A DNA stretch of 64,000 nt from Symbiodinium natans (lineage: Eukaryota; Sar; Dinophyceae; Suessiales; Symbiodiniaceae), in assembly GCA_905221605.1 (NCBI GenBank), contig CAJNDS010002091.1, positions 646,001 through 710,000 of the forward strand, written 5' to 3'. Shown here piece after piece: positions 9,236 through 18,700 of the stretch. How positions within the stretch are numbered: position 1 is the stretch's first letter; each line of letters begins with the position of its first letter. The notes beneath the pieces are model-generated. The model was not told where the DNA came from. It searched no databases and saw nothing but the letters and a program-made list of their open reading frames with translations. Made by a program: the position numbers and the translations under genes.

Positions 9236-9700
9236 ACTCTGGGGGTAGGGCGATAAGCGTCCGAAATAAGGCTCTATACGCTTATCTTATAAACCCTAAA
9301 CCCCAAACCATCCTAAACCCTAAACCCTAGATTCTAAACCCTAAACATTATATCCGAATTCCAAAACCCTCAACATGCTAGATGCAACTTTGGTGCGTCA
9401 TAGGCCCTCACAAACCATAAACCAACAAGAAGACACACGCGGTCACCCTTTTTGGCAATTTGCCTTGTGTAGGTTCTCCTATTTTGATTGATCTTGAAAT
9501 GAAGTATTTACGTCCTACTGCCAATTAAAGTATATTCATAGAAGAGTAGGGTTTGAAATATGTAATTGAGCTCAAACTAAGCTACGGAAAATCCTTCTGC
9601 CAATTAAGCTATATTATATTATTATATGCCCGGGACATAATACTAAAAGACTGTATAATTTTAATATAAAATATAAGGACGAAGGACGCATGATTTTATT
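9236..9700. other. Transition zone: telomere repeats fading into AT-rich DNA
   Basis: A small hairpin (gataagcgtccg..tatacgcttatc, 9250-9287), then CCCTAAA units to about 9375. After 9430 the sequence becomes AT-rich with no telomere units. No gene seen. Confidence 0.6.
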
Positions 9701-9721
9701 ATTAAAATTCAGGCTTTTAAC

Positions 9722-9755
9722 ACGGGCCAAATAGTACTTTTATTCACTGGCCCGT
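9722..9755. other. Short perfect hairpin
   Basis: acgggcca and tggcccgt are 8-base inverted arms 18 bases apart, about 270 bases downstream of the gag-like ORF. It could be a 3' RNA hairpin; function unknown. Confidence 0.5.
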
Positions 9756-10028
9756 ACACTATTATTATATTACAAAAGGCCCCTATCTTTCTCTCCCTTT
9801 TGGGCCTTGGGTGTCCTATCCAGTAGCATATATCCAGTCCTGCTATCGCCGTCTCATCGGAGCCCAATCCCTTGACTCGTCTATTGCCCTTCTTCGCCCG
9901 CTCCCTGCCTACAGTTGTCACTAGTATTCCTCTATGCGTGCCTTCGGCGCCATCATCCCCTTGTCGTACCACAGGCATGGCCGCATATACCTGGCTATCA
10001 TCGCTGGCCTGTGGGTTTCGGCCCGCCC

Positions 10029-10945
10029 CTAGCGAAAACTTGGCCCTTCACCATCAGCATGCGGACTCGATGGCCTCGTCTCCTTCTGCTCTATCTCTAC
10101 TGTCTCAAATGCTTCCCTAATGCTACTCGGGATAGCCTCATGGAGCATTTTACACTTGTCATTTCTACAGTTGCCATACCGAAAATGCTCAAAGCAATAT
10201 CCCGCCTTCTTGAGAACCTCTTCCGCCTGACTATACAGATAAATATCGTGCGAATGCTTGCAGTCCGCCGCAGTCATCGGGCACGTTCCGCGCGTATAGG
10301 GGTAGCAGACCCCTCTCTTTCCAAACGGCGACTTGGATCCATATCTATTCTTCGGGTCATCAGCTCTCCCCGCCTGCGAAAGTCCGTCCCTGCCCCTTCC
10401 CACAGATATCCCTCTTCCGTAGCCATTTCCCGCTCCGGGCGATGAACTCCTCGGTCTATCATCAGCGTACGCGCTTCTTCTATTCACCGGCGCTCTATAT
10501 GATCCCTGCTGAGCCGGCATCGCAGCATACCCACTCGAGAACGCCTGTCGGCTCACCCACATTGAGGCCTCGTCTATATTCTTATCCGCTCTCCACATTT
10601 CCAATCTATCCTTGATTCTCTTTCGCAACCAGGTATGCGTCTTGGCCTCGTCCGGAAGTAATCTCCATGCCTCAATATCGTGGTTCAGCACCTGAACTCT
10701 CTGCACCTTCGAATGCAACATCCACCCCAGCTGCTGCTCGCTCCAGGTGTTGCCTTTCAGCCCTACAAGGTTCGTGTGTGCCAGATCCCATCTAGTCATG
10801 AATTCCTCCATAGCCTCCTCTTCTGGCTTCCCTGGGAAATGCATCACCTTCGTGCTGCGGGAAAGGCCGAAGCCGATACCATTTTGCATGGCTGTGTCCA
10901 ATATGAGCAATTGTTCCTGACAAACAGACTTCTCACAAGCCTAGG
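10029..10945 (-). CDS. Gag-like protein with two CCCH zinc fingers (retrotransposon-type)
   Basis: An uninterrupted frame of about 305 codons from 10945 (just after a TAG) to a TAG at 10029. The N-terminal third is a helical region (FPGKPEEEAMEEFMTRWD, WSEQQLGWML) of the style seen in copia-type Gag proteins of these algae. A middle RS/G-rich linker follows (SVGRGRDG). Two CCCH fingers come next: C-x7-C-x6-C-x3-H (CYPYTRGTCP..) and C-x8-C-x4-C-x3-H (CFEHFRYGNC..). The tail is acidic and serine-rich. An in-frame ATG lies at residue 8 of the TTG-started frame. No integrase, protease or reverse transcriptase is visible on either side, and I found no LTRs by eye. It could instead be a cellular CCCH RNA-binding protein. 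Zinc ligands are read directly; the Gag assignment is inference. Confidence 0.6.
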
Positions 10946-10972
10946 TCATTGCAGAGGCTCTTGTTGACAGGC

Positions 10973-11233
10973 TTACTTGCACATTCCTTGGAAGGCGACA
11001 TGATTAAATTCAGCGTAAGCGACATGTTGCCAAAATGTGCCTTGCTTTGTGGAATCCAAGTCCTTGTTGGGGACGAGCTTCTGTTTCAGGGGCAACAGTT
11101 TTGCTCTCTTCTGCTGCTCATCATTGCTGTGCCTTTCAAAGAAAATCTCAGTGTTCTTGGCGTAGGCATCCTCGTACGCCTGTACCATCTCAGGGGTGTC
11201 TACAGCAGGGCCTCCATGGAAGTCGCGTGTCAC
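10973..11233 (-). CDS. Probable upstream exon of the gag-like gene
   Basis: The frame reads TRDFHGGPAVDTPEMVQAYE and on through EIFFERHSNDEQQKRAKLL to a stop at 10973. An acceptor-like CTGTGTTGGAGAG precedes GTGACACGC. Between its end (GCAAGTAAGCC) and the gag-like frame is only about 40 bases ending CCTAG. I could not find a junction that keeps frame, so linkage is a guess. Confidence 0.45.
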   Translation of the reverse strand: MTRDFHGGPAVDTPEMVQAYEDAYAKNTEIFFERHSNDEQQKRAKLLPLKQKLVPNKDLDSTKQGTFWQHVAYAEFNHVAFQGMCK

Positions 11234-11297
11234 CTCTCCAACACAGGGCGGACAAATCAAAGTCACAGTCAAAAACATGTTCTTCTATAGTCTTCCA

Positions 11298-11807
11298 TCA
11301 TGTCGCGCAGGCTCCCAGGCGCCAATGCAGGCAAATCGCCATGGGAGGGAGCCAACATGCAAGATTGGAATTGCCAGCCCAAGCTGCGAAGATAGTCGTC
11401 TCTTCAGCTGGCTGGCCCAGTCGTTTCCCATCAGAGCTGATGGACAGTACGCTTGCCTTGCCAAGTCCCATGAACAGGAAACTGAAACATGCCTGATTGT
11501 TAATTGTCCACTGACTGATTGTACCATTTTGATTCATTATGATGATGAGGCCAAGTGCATTTTGGAGTGCATCTCGCGCACTTGCAACGTAAGTCCGCAG
11601 TTCTTGCAGCTGCCATCTGCTCGCGGCACCAGGGCCGCCGCCCTTGCTGTGTACATCTTTGCAACCTTTCCAAAGATTCAGCATTCTAGCAGCTGCTGTA
11701 TAGACTATACTGTGACTATACACTATAGTAGTAACTATAGACCTAGCAGAAAAGCATGGAGGCGGCTTCCATGAGGTTCCGAGCCACTTGATGACGTAGC
11801 ATGCCAC
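11298..11807 (-). CDS. Open frame of 169 codons, doubtful
   Basis: The frame is open and includes SRWQLQELRTYVASARDALQ and SVLSISSDGKRLGQPAEE. Other frames in 11000-11800 are also long on both strands, so openness alone is weak. It may be 5' leader or further exons of the gag-like locus. No domain recognised. Confidence 0.25.
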   Translation of the reverse strand: MACYVIKWLGTSWKPPPCFSARSIVTTIVYSHSIVYTAAARMLNLWKGCKDVHSKGGGPGAASRWQLQELRTYVASARDALQNALGLIIIMNQNGTISQWTINNQACFSFLFMGLGKASVLSISSDGKRLGQPAEETTIFAAWAGNSNLACWLPPMAICLHWRLGACAT

Positions 11808-11809
11808 TC

Positions 11810-12300
11810 AGTTCGCTTTTGGACTCTCGACGCGATCCAAGGATCGAGTCACGAGGCATCATCACATGTCTGAACGTGTTACACGGATCGTCACAGGCCT
11901 TATGCCACAGATTTTCCATGGCCAGGATTGGCTGTACTGTGCAGGTTTACAAGGCTCATGGTTTTTTGCATCTACGTATATAGTCTGCCACGCCTCAACC
12001 AACAGGCATAATTACAGTATAACCCCACACCCTGACTAAGGGCGCAAGACCAGCTCTGCCACACCTCCCCGCTTCAGAATGCTTATCACGCCTCGTCCAG
12101 TATGGTCAGGCCGGTCTGCGTGTCGGCCCGTATCAAGTGCTTCCGCAACGAATCGAGGCCCAAACCAGAAGGACGCCAAACCCAGTCCCTGCAAACAAGT
12201 GTAGCCCTTATAGTATTATAGCCTTTTGTAATATTTACAATTTACAATTTACAAGTGACAAATTTACAATGTAGCCGTAGCCTTATGCCGTAGGCGTAGC
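11810..12300. other. Non-repeat DNA without a recognisable gene
   Basis: Mixed-composition sequence without telomere units. 12226-12310 has short repeats atttacaa and gccgtag. I see no exon with good splice sites. Confidence 0.4.
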
Positions 12301-12327
12301 CGGCGTAGCCGGTATGTCATGTTGAAC

Positions 12328-12618
12328 AGCTCTCTTGTGGGCCCCCAAATCATGTGGAAAAACTCTCTTGTGAGCCCCCAAGTCATGTGGAAAAACTCTC
12401 TTGCGAGCCCCCCAAGATCTGTGGAAAAACTCTCTTGTGAGCCCCCAAATCTGTGGAAAACCTCTCTTGTGATCCCCCAAAATTTGTGGAAAAGCTCTCT
12501 TGTGAGCCCCCAAGTCATGTAGAAAAACTCTCTTGTGATCCCCCAAACATTTGTGGAAAAGCTCTCTGGTGAGCCCCCAAGTCATGTGGAAAAACTCTCT
12601 GGTGATCCCCGAAGTTAC
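12328..12618. repeat. 33-bp minisatellite, about 8.7 copies
   Basis: Unit CTCTCTTGTGAGCCCCCAA + (g/a)tcatgtggaaaaa, 32-35 bases, with 10-20 percent divergence. Both strands give long repetitive ORFs (up to 100 codons) that are by-products of the unit length. It begins, in minus orientation, at the donor GTAACTTC of the exon at 12619-12702, so it lies wholly in an intron. Confidence 0.92.
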
Positions 12619-12702
12619 CGGACATGTTCCCCAGCGTTGATGAAGTTTAGATTGGGTGCCCAGACGTGGTTGGGGAACCCCCCAAGTTTAGGGTCTACCA
12701 AG
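12619..12702 (-). CDS. Candidate exon next to minisatellite
   Basis: Acceptor GGCAAAAG, donor GTAACTTC. Peptide LVDPKLGGFPNHVWAPNLNF then INAGEHV. The same frame is open further upstream to about 12745. Confidence 0.68.
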
Positions 12703-12808
12703 CTTTTGCCCGCGCAAAGGCCAGCAAGGAGGGAAGCGTATGCACCCTCAACCCTCAACCCTAAATCCTATAAACCCTACTCTGAGCCCTCAACCCTAAA
12801 CCCCCTAA

Positions 12809-12898
12809 TTCTTAGTAGGGAATGAGGGAATGAGGGCCCTATAGAATCCCTTAAAGGGTATCTATAGGGCCCTCATTCCCGCATTCCCTACTAAGAAC
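12809..12898. mobile_element. Palindromic element, TTCTTAGTAGGGAATGAGGG family (copy 1)
   Basis: A 90-bp palindrome with ends ttcttagtagggaatgaggg / cctcattcccgcattccc.. and inner arms gggccctatag / ctatagggccc. Related copies at 37727 (half) and 62801. Confidence 0.9.
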
Positions 12899-12919
12899 CA
12901 GCCAGCAAACCGAATAATT

Positions 12920-12995
12920 TAGCTTCAAGCGGCGTGGCCACGACACGCAGCGTAAGCGAGACCTCAGCGGCGAAGAGTACCCCATCTTCAACCCA
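12920..12995 (-). CDS. Candidate exon
   Basis: Acceptor GGGTTGAAG before ATGGGGTAC. Peptide MGYSSPLRSRLRCVSWPRRL, basic. Starts in phase 0, as does the end of the exon at 13649-13732, although another exon lies between. Confidence 0.45.
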
Positions 12996-13438
12996 ACATC
13001 ACAGGAAGCTGGCTTTCGAACTACAAAGTTTAGGGTTTAGGGTTTAGGGTTTAGAGTTTAGGGTTAAGGGTGGACCCTTACTTGTACTTTCATTTCCGAC
13101 AAATTGAAGTCTATAAATCAATCACACCCAAGGCATGGTCTAAACTCAGGGACCCCATCTACTTGTGATATTGCACTCGCCAGAATGTTAGTTAACAATC
13201 TTTACCCCGAAAACAGAAACTGGTCGTCAACGACCCCTTCTTCTATTTTTTTGGGGTACCGTACCCAAAAGGAATTCTTTTTCAAGAAGCGACCATATGG
13301 CGGTTTCCGAAATTCGGGGTGCCTTATTGGGGTCCTGATTATGCGGGAATCCCACGATTGAAGGGTCTCCATTCGGGGTCCCTTATGTTCCTAAACCCTA
13401 AACCCTAAACCCTAAACCCTAAATACCCTACAGTACAC

Positions 13439-13544
13439 CCGATGATCGGGAAATATTGATGTGCAGTCTGAGGATGCATGCCCGGCCACACGGACGCCAC
13501 CGAAGGCGGTCTCATCACTGCGCCGCTGGCCGTCGGGTCTCCTG
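13439..13544 (-). CDS. Candidate exon
   Basis: Acceptor TCGGAAG, donor GTGTACTG. Peptide GDPTASGAVMRPPSVASVWP then GMHPQTAHQYFPII. Confidence 0.6.
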
Positions 13545-13648
13545 CTTCCGATAGGCAGGGGACTAAACCCTAAACCCCCCTAAACCCTAAACCCTAAACC
13601 CTAAACCCTAAACCCTAAACCCTAAACCCTGAACCCTGAACCCTGAAC

Positions 13649-13732
13649 CTTGGTCCTGTCAGGCATGATCTGGTGCGTGCAGACGCGGTTGGTGTCCAGG
13701 CCGAAGGCCAAGGCCGAGTTGTGTGGCAGCAC
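13649..13732 (-). CDS. Candidate exon, 28 whole codons
   Basis: Acceptor CTGACCTCAG, donor GTTCAGGG. Peptide VLPHNSALAFGLDTNRVCTH then QIMPDRTK. Among the most protein-like exons in the window. Confidence 0.75.
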
Positions 13733-14079
13733 CTGAGGTCAGACGCTGGAGTTCTTCAAGGATCAGGGGTTTAGGATTTAGGGTTTAGAGTTTAGGGGTT
13801 TTAAGGATCATAGGCTTGCCATTTGAGGGGCATTTCAACCCGAAACCCTAAACTCTAAACCCTGAACCTCTAAACCCCTAAACCCTAAACTTTAAACCCT
13901 AAGCCCTGAACCCCTAACTCTGGCCCCTGAACCCTAAAATCCTGAAGGGGTTTCAGGGGGCTTTCAGGGATTTCGAGGGTTTAGAATACATCTCCCTACC
14001 TCAAGACTTAAATATCCTTTCACTAGGAAAAAGAGTTTCGGGTTGAGAGCTTAGGGCTGCAATCATATTGGGATCCCTA

Positions 14080-14172
14080 CTTGATGGATCAGGGGACTTA
14101 GCAAGTGGGGTTATAAGTAGGGTAACTATACTTCTAATTACTTACCCTACTAAGTACCCGGATCATCCAAGT
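14080..14172. mobile_element. Palindromic element, GGATCAGGGGACTTAG family (copy 2)
   Basis: Compact copy: ends cttgatggatcaggggactta / taagtacccggatcatccaag with ataagtagggtaac in the core. Confidence 0.8.
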
Positions 14173-14311
14173 TTGGGGCTTAGGATATAGGGCATCCCGC
14201 GTAAACCCCAAACCCGAAAGAGGTGATAGGGAAAGGGGCACCTATCTCTGACCCTTTAAGGGATTCCATAGGGGACGCCTCGATTCCCTAAGACCCTCAG
14301 CAACCGTGGAA

Positions 14312-14408
14312 TCAAAAGGGCTCATCATCATCGACTGCACTGACAGAGCCCGAATCATTTGCAACAAAACCGAGCGTAATGGTTTCACCAACCGAGGAAG
14401 CAAAAGGG
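14312..14408 (-). CDS. Candidate exon, acidic end then stop
   Basis: After a long poly-C tract (plus poly-G at 14431-14466) the frame reads FASSVGETITLGFVANDSGS then VSAVDDDEPF and a TGA. A second frame is also open. May be a C-terminal exon. Confidence 0.55.
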
Positions 14409-14428
14409 CTCCCGTTTTGGCATCGGGT

Positions 14429-14430
<2 letters not shown>

Positions 14431-14466
<36 letters not shown>
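14431..14466. repeat. Poly-G run on plus strand
   Basis: About 35 G with one T; the longest homopolymer in the window. On the minus strand it acts as a C tract upstream of the open island at 14312-14408. Confidence 0.95.
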
Positions 14467-14662
14467 GGGGGTTCTGTAAGGAACCTATTCAAATCTCGAA
14501 CTACCCTGAAATCCCTGAAACCGAACATCCCTAAACCCGAAAACCTGTAAACCCGAGAGCTCTATGACCCTACACTCCCTATGACCCCGAATGGCAACGA
14601 TCAAAGCTCCTCGTAGGATGCTTGAGTGCGTCTAGGGTTTAGGGGTTTAGGTTGCAATATAC

Positions 14663-14695
14663 CTGGCCCAAAAAGACCGATGAGGAAGGTTCCCG
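14663..14695 (-). CDS. Candidate micro-exon, 11 codons
   Basis: Acceptor CACACTGCAG, donor GTATATTGC. Peptide REPSSSVFLGQ. Confidence 0.55.
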
Positions 14696-15077
14696 CTGCA
14701 GTGTGAGGACTCCCTTTTTGGCTTTAGGGTTTCGGGATTAGGGCTTAGGGATTGGAGTTTAGGGCTTAGGGTTCAGGGCTTAGGGATTCGGGATGCGAAG
14801 GGCTTATAGCGGTATAGGACTCATGCGGTGTGTATGGTTTTGGGGTCAGTGCCTTGGGTGGCGAGTCATGACTCATTCTTCGCGGATGCGATAGACCCAT
14901 TAGCCCTAAACCCCCGAAAGCTTGGGGTCCTTCAATAGGCTCTATAAGCCTCTCAGCCCCAACGAGCTTTACCTAAAAGGCTCTGACATTTCTTTAAATC
15001 AAAATGCACAAGCCATGTAAATGCCCTATTCAAGCCCAAACCCCACACGCCACACCCTAAACGCCAAACCCTAAACC

Positions 15078-15176
15078 CTGTATCTCAAACCCAAGACTGG
15101 TGGAGACTTCAGCCCAGCCAGTCCTTTCTTGAATATTTCTAAACACTCGCCCAACAAATGGGAATAACCAGGCATC
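15078..15176 (-). CDS. Candidate exon, 33 whole codons
   Basis: Acceptor CAGTTCAAG, donor GGTTTAGGG. Peptide DAWLFPFVGRVFRNIQERTG then WAEVSTSLGFEIQ. Confidence 0.72.
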
Positions 15177-15220
15177 CTTGAACTGTTCCTGAACTGAAAC
15201 CCTAAACCCTAAACCCTAAA

Positions 15221-15342
15221 CCCAAAGCCCAAAGCCCAAAGCCCAAAGCCCAAAGCCCAAAGCCCAAAGCCCAAAGCCCAAAGCCCAAAGCCCAAAGCCC
15301 AAAGCCCAAAGCCCAAAGCCCAAAGCCCAAAGCCCAAAACCC
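15221..15342. repeat. (CCCAAAG)n array, about 17 units
   Basis: A perfect run of a telomere-variant heptamer, CCCAAAG, grafted onto CCCTAAA units on each side. Its homogeneity suggests recent slippage or copying. Confidence 0.95.
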
Positions 15343-15393
15343 TTGCCCCTAAACCCTAATTAAACCCTAAAGCCTAAACCCTAAACCCTAAGC

Positions 15394-15471
15394 CCAAAAG
15401 TTCTCCGATAAGGGGCCACACTCTGGCGAAGAGCCGCCCAGGTCCCACAGGTCACCTTGCAGGCTTCAACT
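15394..15471 (-). CDS. Candidate exon
   Basis: Acceptor ACCAGCAAG, GC-type donor GCTTAGGG. Peptide VEACKVTCGTWAALRQSVAP. Confidence 0.55.
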
Positions 15472-15805
15472 CTTGCTGGTTCTTCGTAGGATGAAAGGAA
15501 TGGAGGGTTTAGGGTTTAGGGTTTAGGGTTTAGGGTTTAGGGTGTAGGGTGTAGGGTTTAGGGTTTAGGGTTCAGGGTTTAGGGTTGAAGGAATTCAGGA
15601 AGCTAGAAGGGTTGAGGGTTTGGGGCAAGCCTCAAACTCTCAGCCGCCAAACAAAGTCTAAACCCTTACAAACCCCTGAGCCCCAAACCTCAAACCCTAA
15701 ACAGAAAACCCTAAACCCTAAACCCTAACCCTAAACCCAAAACCCTAAACCCTCAACCCTACACCCCTAAACCCCAAACCCTAAACCCCTAAACTCTGAA
15801 CCCTA

Positions 15806-15862
15806 CACGTGTGGCCTTCTCCTTCGATCGGATCAGGAACTCCTTGGCATGGGACTTAGGAT
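15806..15862 (-). CDS. Candidate exon
   Basis: Frame SHAKEFLIRSKEKATR ends at donor GTAGGGTT. The 5' edge is unclear (CTAAG nearby). Confidence 0.5.
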
Positions 15863-16169
15863 TTAGGGGTTTAGGGTTTTAGGGTTTTAGGGGTTTAGGG
15901 GTTTAGGGTTAAGGGTTTGACTTAGGTTTAGGGGTCTATCGGGGCTCACATGGCTCCTAGGGTACAGGGCTTATACCCCCGCATAGTTTTGGAACCTCCT
16001 TACAGGTGCATGGGGTCAGGGTTTGCCGTACAGGGTTTTAGGGTTCAAAAGTTTAACAGTGACCTTCAGGGACATACTTGACGAGATCCACTCCTCTAGA
16101 CCCCCCTTCAGCACCCCTAAAGCCTCAAGCCTAAGAAAAGCCTGAGCCCTTAACGTGGACACCCTGCAC

Positions 16170-16234
16170 CCCCACCGTGCAACCGAGCATCGCGCGATGC
16201 ACCGAGACTGACATTCAGAATAGGCGTGCCGTGC
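16170..16234 (-). CDS. Candidate exon
   Basis: Pyrimidine-rich acceptor TTGCTTCATTCAG, donor GTGCAGGG. Peptide ARHAYSECQSRCIARCSVAR, cysteine-rich. Confidence 0.6.
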
Positions 16235-16315
16235 CTGAATGAAGCAAAACGCTTCTGCACGGGGGCTTAGGGTGCCGGGTTCCCAACTTTGTATCTACTG
16301 CAATACCATTCAGAA

Positions 16316-16435
16316 ACCCTAAAACCCTAAAACCCTAAAACCCTAAAACCCTAACACCCCTAAAATCCCTAAAACCCTGAAACCCTAAAACCCTACAACC
16401 CTAACACCCTACAACCCTAAAACCCTAAAACAAAC
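16316..16435. repeat. (AAAACCCT)n octamer array
   Basis: The unit has one extra A compared with the telomere heptamer; about 14 copies. Confidence 0.9.
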
Positions 16436-16524
16436 CACCCTGCACCCCAAGGCTTGATCTTGGGTTGTATTGAGGAGGGATTTTAGGGTTTAGGGGGGTG
16501 AGGGTTTAGGGTAGGTGTGTGGGG

Positions 16525-16595
16525 GTTTTGAACGGCCTTCAGTCGAAAATCCGAGGCCTGGAGTTTTGAATGGAAGTGGCCCTTTGCAGATGTTC
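16525..16595 (-). CDS. Candidate exon
   Basis: After CATCTGCAAAG the frame reads GHFHSKLQASDFRLKAVQN. Donor not resolved. Confidence 0.45.
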
Positions 16596-16884
16596 AGACT
16601 GGGGAGGGGCGGAGGAGGGGGCTTTTTAGGGTGTTTATAGTTCTTAGGGCTCTAGGGTTTTTGAGGTTTATATGACTTTTCGTGATTTTTCTGGGGTTCA
16701 GGGTTTAGGGGATTGGGGTTTAGGGCTGAGGCGGCTTCGGGGCTTTGCGGCCGAGGGAGTATGGTACAAGCTCTTGCTGGCAGAATTTCCCGAGGATACA
16801 GGTTTGGTAACCTAAGGTAACCCTAAACCCTAAACCGCCTAAACCCTAAACCCTTAACCCTAAACCCTAACCCAAGAAGGTTAC

Positions 16885-16919
16885 TGATGTGCTAGCCAGG
16901 ATGTGGCTGACCTCCAAAC
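16885..16919 (-). CDS. Candidate micro-exon
   Basis: Acceptor GGCTTGCAG, donor GTAACCTTC. Peptide LEVSHILASTS. Confidence 0.52.
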
Positions 16920-17267
16920 CTGCAAGCCCGCTGTAACCACAGCTTACAACCGTACAACCCTCGCACCAATGGCAAACAAGATCTCGTTGAGTAACCCAAA
17001 ACCCCAAACCCTGAACCCCTAAACCCTAAACCCTAAACCCTAAACCCTAAAACCCTAAACCTTAAACCCCAAACCGCAGCTCCCACCCTCCACATCTTGG
17101 TGAATCGCCAACGGTCTTCATGTGAAGGCTGCTTCAGAGTTCATGCAACCTACGATCACCTTGAATTATTGAATACGCGTCGGTCCAGAAAAAACCTAAT
17201 CCCCAAACCCTGCAATCGTGTGTATGTCACATTGATATGCTGCATGATGGGGTGTGAGTACTTTAGG

Positions 17268-17335
17268 GTCTCCAGTTGAGAGGCGCGATGTCCAGAGTCT
17301 TGTCGGAATGCACGTTGATGCTGTCGTCCCCAGAG
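17268..17335 (-). CDS. Possible exon
   Basis: Frame SGDDSINVHSDKTLDIAPLN after a purine-rich AG. Other frames are open too. Confidence 0.4.
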
Positions 17336-17817
17336 CCTCGGTTTGCTCCCTGCTGCACCCTAAACCCTAACCCCAAACGCTAACCCCAAATTCTAAACCC
17401 TAAACCCTAAACCCTCCCCCCCGAAAACTAAAAAAACATAGCACACAAGCTCACATGTAGGGTCGATCGAAGTTTCGGGCCTTGTGTCTCCAGTATCACA
17501 AGTACAACCCTTCTGATTTAGGGTTGACCGTAAACCCACAACCCGAAAGGCTTCAGGCTTTAGGTTTAGGACTTAGGGTTTAGGGTTTCGGGCTTATCAT
17601 ACCGTCAGCTGAAGATTCAGGGTAGATTCAGCAGGTGGTGGGCAGTTTTTTTCTCGACAGGCGCTTGAGGTTAAAAACGAGTGTGAACTGCCGTATACCC
17701 TGAAAGCCTAAAATGCATAACCCAACCCCATTTAACCCCCTAATACTTTAGTCGTGCAGCTACCTGTTCTGTATCCTAAAACCCTTGAACCCAAAGAGCG
17801 TATAAAACCAAAAGCCT

Positions 17818-17914
17818 AAACCCTAAACCCTAAACCCCAAACCCTAAACCCTAAACCCTAAACCCTAAACCCTAAACCCTAAACCCTAAACCCTAAACCC
17901 TAAACCCTAAACCC
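17818..17914. repeat. CCCTAAA array
   Basis: About 13 nearly perfect units directly beside the donor of the exon at 17934-18041. Confidence 0.95.
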
Positions 17915-17933
17915 GAAACAAACGGCCAATCAC

Positions 17934-18041
17934 CTCCAGCCACACTTTGATGCCAACTCGGCTCACTGCCGGGGAGCGATAGAGCTGGATGAGGGCGTGG
18001 TTGAAAGGGACACCAAATTGAGCACGGGCTGCTTCAACCAC
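17934..18041 (-). CDS. Candidate exon, 36 whole codons
   Basis: Acceptor TAACCTTAG, donor GTGATTGGCC. Peptide VVEAARAQFGVPFNHALIQL then YRSPAVSRVGIKVWLE. Excellent codon structure. Upstream an open stretch IAPTIAHLLCKLSALN (about 18070-18130) may be a neighbouring exon. Confidence 0.75.
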
Positions 18042-18266
18042 CTAAGGTTAGGGTTTATAAGGCTTAGGTTCAGGGCTGAAAGCTTGCAGAGGAGGTGGGC
18101 GATTGTGGGCGCGATGGCTGCCACGGGAAGAATTGGTTGAAGGACTTGAGTCCTAAACCCTAACCCCTCAGATGAACCCAACATTCACGACTCATCCCAC
18201 AAGACAACACTTACACCGTGACCTATTTCCTTTAGGGTTTCGGCTAAACTGAAGTCAGTCGCCTAC

Positions 18267-18336
18267 TTCCAAAAAAAAACTTCGTCCGTCCAGTGGGTGG
18301 TGCCGATGGTAGGTTCCAGCGGTCCGTCCCGAAGCC
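18267..18336 (-). CDS. Candidate exon
   Basis: Acceptor GGGATGAG, donor GTAGGCGAC. Peptide DGPLEPTIGTTHWTDEVFFW. Confidence 0.62.
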
Positions 18337-18461
18337 CTCATCCCTAACCCTAACAACCTCAAACCTAAGCAAACACAAACCCTATGGAATCCAAAGTTGG
18401 CTCAAGTGTGCAAACACGAATGATAAACCTGCACTATACACCTCAAACTGGAAAGGCTCCC

Positions 18462-18494
18462 AAGTTGGCTCAGGTGTGCTCTCTGCACCGTGGG
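18462..18494. repeat. 33-bp direct repeat, left copy
   Basis: aagttggctcaggtgtgctctctgcaccgtgggc here and, with two changes, at 18701-18733. The copies flank a palindrome-rich segment and a CCCTAAA array. The right copy is the 3' end of the exon at 18698-18796. Confidence 0.9.
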
Positions 18495-18610
18495 CCCCTA
18501 CTATATATAATATATACCTATAGGGGTACCTAAGTAGCCCCCAAATAACCCCTAAATAACCCCTAAGGTCCCTTACAAGGGTCCCTCCTTGTGTCCCTTA
18601 ATCCAAAGTT

Positions 18611-18700
18611 GGCTCAAACCCTAAACCCTAAACCCTAAACCCTAAACCCTAAACCCTAAACCCTAAACCCTAAACCCTAAACCCTAAACCCTAAACCCTA
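18611..18700. repeat. CCCTAAA array
   Basis: About 12 perfect units ending at the stop/donor edge of the next exon. Confidence 0.95.

Noticed and set aside
9709-9978. 89-codon minus ORF downstream of the gag-like gene
   Set aside because: Out of frame with the gag-like ORF, with an AT-rich end; more likely 3' untranslated sequence.
12264-12585. ORFs of 84-100 codons with FHMTWGLTRE repeats
   Set aside because: They are translations of the 33-bp minisatellite; the frame stays open only because the unit length is near a multiple of three and lacks stops.
12328-12618. CRISPR-like array
   Set aside because: Units are contiguous and diverged, with no unique spacers, and the genome is clearly eukaryotic.
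18392-18410. Spliced-leader relic (TTGGCTCAAG matches the 3' end of the dinoflagellate leader)
   Set aside because: Ten bases match but the adjoining leader bases do not. The motif recurs four times locally as part of a duplicated exon edge on the opposite strand to the genes.
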